Assembly (NCBI GenBank): GCA_003149065.1
Contig: QGFZ01000003.1
Coordinates: 124,001 to 188,000 of the forward strand
Source: Ruminococcaceae bacterium R-25
GTDB taxonomy: Bacteria; Bacillota; Clostridia; Saccharofermentanales; Saccharofermentanaceae
Reading direction: 5' to 3'
DNA length: 64,000 bases
The translations under genes were made by a program, and so were the position numbers. Of this stretch, positions 25,241-32,859 are shown one piece after another; positions within the stretch are counted from its first letter, which is position 1, and each line of letters opens with the position of its first letter. The notes under the pieces were generated by a model. It did not search any database, was not told the origin of the DNA, and was given only the letters and a program-made list of their open reading frames with translations.

Positions 25241-26260
25241 ATGGGACTTAATTTCCGCAAATCGATCTCTTTGGGCAAGGGCTTAAAGCTCAACTTAAGT
25301 AAATCAGGACCCAGTGTATCGTTCGGAAAGAGCGGATTCAGACAGTCCGTTAACCTCAAGGGCCAGGCAAGGACAACGGTCGGAATTCCGGGTACGGGAA
25401 TCTATTACACAAAGAATACCAACGTTAAGAATGTAGTAAGCGGCTTGACCGGCAAGGCCAATGACGCGAAAAATAAAAAAGCAGCTGAATCCAAGACAGC
25501 AAAGGCTCCGAAGGGCGCTAAGGCAGCAGGAGCAGCAGGTGCCGCAGCCGGCACAAAGGCAGCAGCAAAGCCTGCAGTTAATGAAGAACTCATCGCAGCT
25601 TCAAAGGCAAAGGTTGAAGAATTCGCAGCAGGAATCGAAGCGCTCAAATCAGTTCACAAGCAGTCTGACGGTTATATCGATTGGGAAGCTATCGCAAACG
25701 GCGCGGTATCAGGCCAGATGAAGGAACTCCAGCCTTTCGCTCAGAGCGTCCTGGCAGGCGACATCGATGCGTATTTTAAAGTTATCGCTGAGGTCGGACC
25801 TTTCGATGACCTTCTTGAATACGGAAGCGGATTTGAAGTTGGAACAGACGATCCGAAGGTTATGCAGATCGAATTCCAGGTTAAGAGCGACAGTATCGTT
25901 CCGACACAGTATCCTGACATGAAGGCTAACGGTGAGCTGGTGATGAAGGATTTCACAAAGTCTGCTTACTATGAGCTTGTTCAGGATTATGTATCGAGCA
26001 CGATGCTCAGAGTCGCAAGAGATACTTTCGCACTTCTTCCGGTACAGTATGTTCTTATCCATGCAGTAGACAAGATCTTAAATCCGGCTACCGGTAATGA
26101 TGAAGAGGTCACTATTGCTTCAGTCAAGATCAAGAGAGATGCTCTTGCCACATTGAACTTTGAGCGTATCGATCCTTCTGAATGCCTGGAGAGCTTTGAG
26201 AGCAACGTCAAGTTCAAGAAAACAACGGGTTATGCGCCTGTTGACAGGGTACTTGCCTGA
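25241..26260 (+). CDS. DUF4236 domain protein
   Basis: A 339-residue protein. The first 55 residues (MGLNFRKSISLGKGLKLNLS..., ending in GIPGTGIYYT) are a clear DUF4236 domain, a short beta-rich module of unknown function common in bacteria and phages. A low-complexity Ala/Lys linker (about 70-115) follows. The rest (about 120-339) is an uncharacterised alpha/beta region with FEVGTDDPKVMQIEFQVKSD and VLIHAVDKILNPATGNDEEV. No signal peptide or membrane helix. GGAGG precedes the ATG by 8 bases. Monocistronic; nothing around it hints at a role. Confidence 0.82.
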   Translation: MGLNFRKSISLGKGLKLNLSKSGPSVSFGKSGFRQSVNLKGQARTTVGIPGTGIYYTKNTNVKNVVSGLTGKANDAKNKKAAESKTAKAPKGAKAAGAAGAAAGTKAAAKPAVNEELIAASKAKVEEFAAGIEALKSVHKQSDGYIDWEAIANGAVSGQMKELQPFAQSVLAGDIDAYFKVIAEVGPFDDLLEYGSGFEVGTDDPKVMQIEFQVKSDSIVPTQYPDMKANGELVMKDFTKSAYYELVQDYVSSTMLRVARDTFALLPVQYVLIHAVDKILNPATGNDEEVTIASVKIKRDALATLNFERIDPSECLESFESNVKFKKTTGYAPVDRVLA

Positions 26261-26410
26261 CAGGCTGTTTGGAGTCTTTATAGACAGAGTGTGAATATTC
26301 AGTCCGAATCGCGAAAACAAAAGTCAAAAATTATTGCTTTTTGAAATCGTGATGTTAGACTGACAAATAGGTGCTTTAACACGATTTTGGATTTTTAGGC
26401 AGGTTCTTTT

Positions 26411-29400
26411 ATGGCGGACCGCAAGAGGATAGCTTTACTGGTTGCCCAGGCTGATGAGAATTATCAGTCCCAGTTTATTGAGGGCTTTATTGATAATGCG
26501 TTCAAGCACAACGCAGATGTCCTCGTGTTCGGAAGCTACCTCAAGTATCAGAATAATCTCGGACGCGAAGCGGGTGAGACATCGATTTTCTCGCTAATTC
26601 CCTTTGAAGAATTCGATGCTGTTGCGGTAATGGCAGATACTCTGCAGTCACCGGGTCTTGCTGACAGCATCGAAGAGATGATCCACGACCGCTGCAAATG
26701 TCCGGTCGTTTTCATCGACAAGGAGAGCAAGTATTTCCCGTCTATCTTCCCGAATCATTACGCTGCCGTAAAGAAACTCATCAATCACCTCATTGAGGAC
26801 CACGGTTATACCGATATCGCTTATCTCACCGGTAAGGCATGGCACCACTATTCGAAGCAGAGGCTTCAGGCCTTTATCGATGCGATGTCAGAGCACAGTC
26901 TTTCAGTCGGCAGGGACAGGGTCTTTTATGGTGACTTCTGGTATACGAGCGGCGAGAGTTTAGGCGACCGCCTTATCAAGAAGGGCGGAAAGCTCCCCCA
27001 GGCTATCGCATGCGCAAATGACTGCATGGCAATAGGACTTGCAAAAGCTCTTGAAGAGGGCGGAATCAGGGTCCCTGAAGATATCGCGATTGCCAGTTAC
27101 GATTCGACTGAAGAGGGCAGATATTCCCCGAAGCCGATCACTTCCATCAAGATCCCTGCAAAGTCCATGGGCTTTTATGCGCTCGAAAGGCTTATCGGTT
27201 CGATCGAAGGGCGCAATGTAGGCGATTTTGAAGACCTGGGCGAATTCTTCCGCGGAAGGACTTGCGGATGCAGCGAGGACCAGGTCCAATATGAGACAAA
27301 ACTCCGCAGCAAGTGGGATACGGATACTTCCCATAACAGCGTTTTCTCATCCTTTAACCATCTGGATGAGGATCTGGTAATACAGAATGACTTTGATGGC
27401 CTCATGAAGACGACATTCTCTTATGTTTTCCAGATAAGGGATTTTGAGAGTTTTTCGCTCTGCCTGAACGACAGATGGCAGGTCAAGGCAAAGCTCATGT
27501 CCGGCGCGATCGATGATTCGAGATTGTCACCTGCAAGGCTCTCTGATACGGACAAGTATTTTTCCAGAAAGATGATGCATGTGATCGCTTGCAGGCCGGA
27601 AAGCCTTAACTGTGACAGAGTAAGCGATGACGTTTATTTTGACAGGGATGTCCTGATCCCGAGACTCGATACCGAGAGATTGAAGCCTGAAGCATTTTTC
27701 TTCACACCTCTGCATTTCGAAGAAACGATCTTCGGTTATGCGGTATTGTCCTATACGGAACCGAGATCTTATAAGAAATCCTACCGTTTCTGGCTCCACA
27801 GCATTATGAGAGGCCTCGAAAACTTCAGAAGATACGATGAGCTCAATGCCATCAACAAAAAACTCGAAGCAAGCCTCATAAGAGATCCTTTGACGGGTAT
27901 CTATAATTACAACGGCTTCTTAAGCCAGGTCGAGAGCCAGCTTGCCTTAAATCCTTTGAAGGAAGGTGAGAAGGTCGGAGTTCTGGCTATCGATATCAAG
28001 AACCTCTCCAGGATCAATTATGACAACGGCAGGACCATGGGCGACAGTGCGATCATCAGCATCGGAAGGTTCTTAAGCGATGTCTTTGTAAAGGGACAGA
28101 TCTACTGCATGGGCAACGGCGAAATGGTTGCTCTTGAAGTGGTCGAAAGCGGCAAGGATCCTCTGAATGTCATGGAAGAACGACAGAAGCAGCTTGCCGA
28201 AAAGATTGACAATTACAATCTGCATCTTAAAGAAGGCCAGAGAAAACTCGAAATTTATTATGCGACGGCAGAGGGCTTCCCAAGAACGAGATCTGAATAT
28301 GAAAATCTAGTTTCCGTTGCATTATCGAGAAAGAACGGGCAGAAGATGAATCTCGCGAAGCTCAATGCTGACGGCTTTACCGATGCCCAGATAGAAGAAG
28401 CAAAGATCGTAAACGAGATCCTCGATAAGAATAAGATCAAGTATCATTTCCAGCCGATCATCAATGTCAGGAACGGCGAGATCTTTGCTTATGAAGCTTT
28501 GATGAGAGTCCAGACAAATCCTGTTATCCAGCCGCTCCTTGTTATCAAGTATGCGGGCCTTTTCAACAGGCTTTACGATATTGAGAGTGCGACATTCAAC
28601 AATGTCCTTGATTATGTAAATGCGAACGCTGATAAGTTCAGACAGGATGCGAAGATCTTCATCAATTCGCTTCCTGATCAGCGCCTTAAGAGCAAGGATA
28701 TGAAAGAGATTGCCGAGAAGGCCATGAGCCTTAAGGGCAGGCTTGTAGTTGAATTTACCGAGCAGTCCGAGATCGATGATCAGGAATTGTCCGATATGAA
28801 GAATGAGTACTTAAGAGCAGGGTTTGAGACTGCGGTCGATGACTATGGCACGGGTTATTCCAACGTTAGCAATCTCCTCCGTTATCTGCCTAACTATGTC
28901 AAGATCGACAGGGCGCTCCTCGCAAATATTCAGGATTCACCTCAAAAGCAGCACTTCGTTAAGGACCTCATTGAGTTTTCACATGACAACAATATCCTGG
29001 CTCTTGCGGAAGGCGTTGAGACCGCTGAAGAAGTCGAGACAGTAATCGATCTGGGCGTTGACCTCCTTCAGGGTTACTATACTGCGCGCCCTTCTGAAAA
29101 GATCATCAAAGAGATCTCTCCTGCCATAAAGGACGAGATCGTCAGATACAGCATGAGCAGGGGCAATACCCACACGAAGAAGGACTATATCGCCGGAAGA
29201 GAAGCAAGGATCTCTCTGCCTATCATTATCAAGGACGGCTACGACACCATCCACATTACTTCCGGAAATGTCACACACAGAGATCTTCATATCCTGGGTG
29301 TTCCCGGTGATGAAGCTTTAGTAAGTATCGAGATCGAAAACGGTTACAAGGGCAGGATCGCACTTGAGAACTGTTCTTTCACCGGCAGGGATAACCAGCC

Positions 29401-30268
29401 CGCGATAAATATCGGAGATGACTGCGAAGTCGTATTGTCACTTACGGGTGAAAATGTTCTTTCAGGTGGCGGCATCAAGGTCTCACCGTCATCGACCCTT
29501 ACTTTCGAGGGCACCGGAAACCTGGCTATAAACTCGGCAGGTGTCGAGACATTCGGAATCGGAAATGACATGGATTCCTATCACGGAGATCTTGTTTTCG
29601 ATCAGGACGGACAGATCGAGATAACGGTCAATGCCAACAAGAGCGTTGCGATCGGAAGCGGCCTCGGCGGACATCTTACCATCAGACGCGGCATGTATAA
29701 GCTCAATCTCATGGGACAGAGCTCTGTCGGTATCGGATCGAACTATGGCGACATCGCTCCTGTTATCGGTAACTGCTACATCAACATTAAGAGCGTCGCG
29801 TTGTCGGCAATAGGTATCGGATCCTTCGTGGGCAGATGCGACATGATGATAGAGCACTGCTCCGTAAATATGGATTTCAAAGGTTCTGAAATCGTCATGA
29901 TAGGTTCGAAGCACAGCGAAAAGCTCCAGATAAGCATTTACAGTGCGACCGTCATTGCACAGTCCAAGGCGCACGATATTACCGTACTGGGTTCCGGCAC
30001 GGCAGCACCTTCAAATATCACGCTTGATCATGTATCCCTCAGGGTAGATCTTGGCGGCAAACAGGCCGGTATCTACAGAGGTATGGATGACAGGGTCAAG
30101 GTCAGAGTATCCAATTCCAAGGTTGAAGGTGTCATATTCACGAGCCTCGATGTGCCGAAACATGCAGGTGAAATGGACTTCCAGGTCATCAGTTCCATCA
30201 CGAAGCTTGATATCAACGGCAGGCTCTTTGAAGATAATACCAGGGGCACCGAGGCTTTTGAATCTTAA
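26411..30268 (+). CDS. Fusion: LacI-type sensor, degenerate GGDEF, EAL phosphodiesterase and C-terminal beta-helix
   Basis: A 1285-residue cytoplasmic protein. Residues 1-280 are a LacI/periplasmic-binding-like sugar sensor without the HTH or a signal peptide (ACANDCMAIGLAKALEE, IASYDSTEEG). A linker region (about 285-470) leads to a GGDEF-like domain (about 485-650) whose active motif is replaced by GNGEM, so synthesis is unlikely. The EAL domain (about 675-915) keeps YEALMR, VEFTEQ, DDYGTGYSN, KIDRALL and AEGVE, consistent with c-di-GMP hydrolysis. The last 350 residues form repeated beta-strand rungs like carbohydrate-binding parallel beta-helix proteins. A sugar-responsive c-di-GMP regulator is inferred. 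Confidence 0.82.
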   Translation: MADRKRIALLVAQADENYQSQFIEGFIDNAFKHNADVLVFGSYLKYQNNLGREAGETSIFSLIPFEEFDAVAVMADTLQSPGLADSIEEMIHDRCKCPVVFIDKESKYFPSIFPNHYAAVKKLINHLIEDHGYTDIAYLTGKAWHHYSKQRLQAFIDAMSEHSLSVGRDRVFYGDFWYTSGESLGDRLIKKGGKLPQAIACANDCMAIGLAKALEEGGIRVPEDIAIASYDSTEEGRYSPKPITSIKIPAKSMGFYALERLIGSIEGRNVGDFEDLGEFFRGRTCGCSEDQVQYETKLRSKWDTDTSHNSVFSSFNHLDEDLVIQNDFDGLMKTTFSYVFQIRDFESFSLCLNDRWQVKAKLMSGAIDDSRLSPARLSDTDKYFSRKMMHVIACRPESLNCDRVSDDVYFDRDVLIPRLDTERLKPEAFFFTPLHFEETIFGYAVLSYTEPRSYKKSYRFWLHSIMRGLENFRRYDELNAINKKLEASLIRDPLTGIYNYNGFLSQVESQLALNPLKEGEKVGVLAIDIKNLSRINYDNGRTMGDSAIISIGRFLSDVFVKGQIYCMGNGEMVALEVVESGKDPLNVMEERQKQLAEKIDNYNLHLKEGQRKLEIYYATAEGFPRTRSEYENLVSVALSRKNGQKMNLAKLNADGFTDAQIEEAKIVNEILDKNKIKYHFQPIINVRNGEIFAYEALMRVQTNPVIQPLLVIKYAGLFNRLYDIESATFNNVLDYVNANADKFRQDAKIFINSLPDQRLKSKDMKEIAEKAMSLKGRLVVEFTEQSEIDDQELSDMKNEYLRAGFETAVDDYGTGYSNVSNLLRYLPNYVKIDRALLANIQDSPQKQHFVKDLIEFSHDNNILALAEGVETAEEVETVIDLGVDLLQGYYTARPSEKIIKEISPAIKDEIVRYSMSRGNTHTKKDYIAGREARISLPIIIKDGYDTIHITSGNVTHRDLHILGVPGDEALVSIEIENGYKGRIALENCSFTGRDNQPAINIGDDCEVVLSLTGENVLSGGGIKVSPSSTLTFEGTGNLAINSAGVETFGIGNDMDSYHGDLVFDQDGQIEITVNANKSVAIGSGLGGHLTIRRGMYKLNLMGQSSVGIGSNYGDIAPVIGNCYINIKSVALSAIGIGSFVGRCDMMIEHCSVNMDFKGSEIVMIGSKHSEKLQISIYSATVIAQSKAHDITVLGSGTAAPSNITLDHVSLRVDLGGKQAGIYRGMDDRVKVRVSNSKVEGVIFTSLDVPKHAGEMDFQVISSITKLDINGRLFEDNTRGTEAFES

Positions 30269-31026
30269 ATATCCAAATAGATAGGGCAGTGGTCAGAACC
30301 CATGATGTCTGTCATCATGTTGGATTCTTTAACGCGCGCATTAAGCCCGTCTGTCGTAAAGAAATAGTCTATTCTCCAGCCTACATTACGCTCTCTTGCA
30401 GCGGTCTTGTAAGACCACCAGGTGTAGCATTCCTTATCGTCGGGATGGAGCATTCTGAATGTATCGGTAAGGCCTCTTTCGATGAACTTGTCCATATAAG
30501 CACGTTCTTCGGGAAGGAAGCCTGAGATCTTTGAATTTGCCTTGGGGTTTGAAAGGTCGATCTCCTTGTGGGCGGTATTTACGTCGCCACAGCAGATGAC
30601 TTCCTTGCCCTTAGCCTTGAGGGCATCTACCTGGTCTAAGAAGCAGTCGTAGAACCTCAGTTTAAACTTAACGAAGTCATCGCCCCTGCCGCCATTGGGG
30701 AAATATATGTTAAACAGCACGAAGTCGCCGAAATCAGCCTTGATAACACGGCCTTCGTGGTCGAACTCCTCAACGCCGAAGCCGAATTCAACGCTCTTGG
30801 GTTCGATCTTTGAATAGAGGGCTGTTCCGGAATAGCCTTTGCGCTCGGCAGAATAGAACCAGCTCTTATAGCCCGGAATATCGGTGATCTCAGGTCCTAA
30901 CTGGTCCTGCATAGCCTTGATCTCCTGGATGCCTATGATGTCGGCGCCGATCTTTTCCAGGCTCTCGGCAAAACCTTTTGTGGCTACAGCTCTTATTCCG
31001 TTGACGTTCCAGCTCGCTATTCTCAT
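30265..31026 (-). CDS. xth: Exodeoxyribonuclease III (AP endonuclease)
   Basis: A 253-residue DNA repair enzyme that cleaves at abasic sites and degrades 3' ends. The exonuclease/endonuclease/phosphatase motifs are complete: ASWNVNGIRA (residues 4-13), IQEIKA with the metal-binding Glu (about 35), GDVNTAHKEIDL (about 150), WWSYK, and the C-terminal GSDHCPI with the catalytic Asp-His. The length is normal for ExoA/Xth of Firmicutes. Its TAA stop shares TTAA with the stop of the convergent EAL-fusion gene. It diverges from the asparaginase gene with 68 bases between the starts. Confidence 0.95.
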   Translation of the reverse strand: MRIASWNVNGIRAVATKGFAESLEKIGADIIGIQEIKAMQDQLGPEITDIPGYKSWFYSAERKGYSGTALYSKIEPKSVEFGFGVEEFDHEGRVIKADFGDFVLFNIYFPNGGRGDDFVKFKLRFYDCFLDQVDALKAKGKEVICCGDVNTAHKEIDLSNPKANSKISGFLPEERAYMDKFIERGLTDTFRMLHPDDKECYTWWSYKTAARERNVGWRIDYFFTTDGLNARVKESNMMTDIMGSDHCPIYLDI

Positions 31027-31094
31027 ATAAAACCTCGTGACTTATAATTGTATGGGTAAATTTTACTATTCTTTGGCTTTGGAAGGAAAGGGAA

Positions 31095-31931
31095 ATGAGG
31101 ATATTAGGCGCGATGCTCGGAGGAACTATCTCCTCCTTTAACGATAAGGGTACGGTTAAGCTCGGAAAGCCCAATTTTGCGTGCGGTTTTTTGTCAGAAA
31201 ACTTTCCCCGTCACGAATTCGTTTTTCCTGAATTTAAGACATATTCTTCCGAAGATGCTACGCCATATCTATACCGCGATGCCTTGAAAAAGATCACGGA
31301 AGAGGCCAAAGGTTTTGAAGGGATCTTAATAACGCACGGAACCGATACATGCGCTTTTTTCGCGCAGCTCGCAGCAAGAGTGCTGGCACCACTTGATATC
31401 CCGTTTGTAATTACAGGCGCCATGATATCTCCGGATGAAGACCCTGATGAGGCATCGGGCAATCTGGAATTTGCGGTAAAGTGCCTCGAAGAGGGCAGGA
31501 GCGGAGTCGTTTTCAAGAACAGGGACGGTTCTGAGCAGCTTTATCAGGCGCATCTTATAATGTCGCCTGACATCAGGGGCATATATTCCGAATATGTTGA
31601 TGGCGAAAGACTTGAGAAAAAGGACTATGGGGATTTCCTTACACGCGAAAAGCTGCCTGAAATACTGGTAATCCCTGCAGTGCCGGGTGCATTTTTACCT
31701 GAAGAAGGTTTTGACAGAGTCCTTATCTGCTGCAACCATTCGGGCACGGCATCTGCAGATCTGGTTATGAAAGTAGCGGAATGGACTTCCAAAGGAATAG
31801 ATTGCTTTATGGCACCGATCCCCGGAAACTCCGGAGTATATGAGAGCCGGAGAAGGCTTAAGGACGCCGGTGCCATCGAACTAACAGGCATGCCTATAGA
31901 AGGAGCCTGGTCGGAGGTGTTGTTAAGATGA
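31095..31931 (+). CDS. Asparaginase family protein
   Basis: A 278-residue cytosolic protein of the bacterial asparaginase/glutaminase fold. The first catalytic Thr lies in LGGTISS (residues 8-14), the second in THGTDT (about 83) with the Lys/Asp partners in ITGAM and NLEFAV. It lacks a signal peptide, so it would be a type I (cytosolic) enzyme, but it is shorter than typical type I asparaginases (about 330), and the C-terminal domain is brief. It heads the operon with the papain-like protein, ACP and ketosynthase, and overlaps the next gene as ATGA. A side-chain amidohydrolase on a pathway intermediate is conceivable. Confidence 0.8.
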   Translation: MRILGAMLGGTISSFNDKGTVKLGKPNFACGFLSENFPRHEFVFPEFKTYSSEDATPYLYRDALKKITEEAKGFEGILITHGTDTCAFFAQLAARVLAPLDIPFVITGAMISPDEDPDEASGNLEFAVKCLEEGRSGVVFKNRDGSEQLYQAHLIMSPDIRGIYSEYVDGERLEKKDYGDFLTREKLPEILVIPAVPGAFLPEEGFDRVLICCNHSGTASADLVMKVAEWTSKGIDCFMAPIPGNSGVYESRRRLKDAGAIELTGMPIEGAWSEVLLR

Positions 31932-32560
31932 GTCTGCCGCCTAAGATAGTCGACAAATATGGAAGTGAGTCATTTGGCGGAAGCCAGATGTGGCTCCCTG
32001 ATGAGATGTTCGTTAACAGCGGATGCGGAATAATCGCAGGCCTTGATGCCATAATGCGCCTCAAAGGCGAGGATGGCATGACAAGGGATGAGTACTTTGA
32101 CAGGTTTTTCGATGCCAAGGATTACATAAGGCCTATCACGATCGGAAAAAACAGGAAAGAAAGAAAACTTTTCGGAAAAGAGTTCTTCGGGAGCTTCGGC
32201 GTCAGTGCCGGGAGATTCAGAAGGGGCATCAGAAAACTCGCCGTCAAGGAAGGCCTGAATATCAGGGTAAAGCCTTTCCTGTACAAATGGTGGGAGAAGA
32301 TCCCTCAGTACCTTGAAGGTGGAGACCCTCTGGTAATGCTGTTTGTCTCGCCGTTTAGGAAGATCTGTGTCGAAGAACCGAGCGGTTATAAGGTCATGTG
32401 CCAGTATCACTGGGTCACCATCACCGAGATCGATGGTGACGACCTCTGGGTATCCTCATGGGGCGACAGATGCAAGATGTCTGTCACAGAACTTAAAAGT
32501 TTTGGCGTCATTTTGCGCTTTTATTCCGTTTCATTGGAAAAACGGGGCGACATAGTGTAA
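31928..32560 (+). CDS. Papain-like (C39-like) protein of unknown function
   Basis: A 210-residue soluble protein. NSGCGIIAGLDAI (about residue 31) places a Cys at the start of a helix, YHWVTITEIDGDDLWV (about 160) supplies a His before a strand, and VSSWGDR follows. This Cys-His-polar order matches papain-like and C39-like folds. No signal peptide is present. Papain-like proteins beside ACPs can be acyl-ACP transferases (as in the BtrH N-terminal domain) or peptidases; neither can be shown here. It is coupled to the asparaginase gene by a 4-base overlap and lies 45 bases before the ACP gene. Confidence 0.55.
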   Translation: MSLPPKIVDKYGSESFGGSQMWLPDEMFVNSGCGIIAGLDAIMRLKGEDGMTRDEYFDRFFDAKDYIRPITIGKNRKERKLFGKEFFGSFGVSAGRFRRGIRKLAVKEGLNIRVKPFLYKWWEKIPQYLEGGDPLVMLFVSPFRKICVEEPSGYKVMCQYHWVTITEIDGDDLWVSSWGDRCKMSVTELKSFGVILRFYSVSLEKRGDIV

Positions 32561-32605
32561 GGTTATTCGTGAGATTTCTTTATATTATTTAGGAGGACAA
32601 GGGAA

Positions 32606-32857
32606 ATGAATAATGAGATTGCCGAGAAGATCAAGGGAATGCTGGTAGAAAGACTCAGAATTCCGGCTGATGAGCTCGAGTACGATTCAGAGCTTTTCGG
32701 CGAGGATATCGGTCTTGATTCCATCGATTCCATCGAGATCATCGTAGGTATCGAGAACCTCTTTGGCGTAGACCTTTCCGGTGCAGGCGCTACAAGAGAA
32801 GATTTCCGTTCCATTGAGACACTTACAGCTTTCGTAGAAGCTCATAAAGAGGACTGA
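32606..32857 (+). CDS. Acyl carrier protein, specialised type
   Basis: An 83-residue acidic ACP. The phosphopantetheine Ser is Ser39 in GLDSIDSIEI. Primary fatty acid ACPs usually read DSL at this point; DSI is more typical of polyketide or special fatty acid ACPs. An unusual insertion, DLSGAGATREDF, lies between helices 2 and 3. AGGAGG precedes the ATG. The stop is separated from the ketosynthase start by two bases. This ACP probably carries the growing chain of the fused ketosynthase next door; it is also the only ACP visible near the fab operon. Confidence 0.9.
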   Translation: MNNEIAEKIKGMLVERLRIPADELEYDSELFGEDIGLDSIDSIEIIVGIENLFGVDLSGAGATREDFRSIETLTAFVEAHKED

Positions 32858-32859
32858 AA

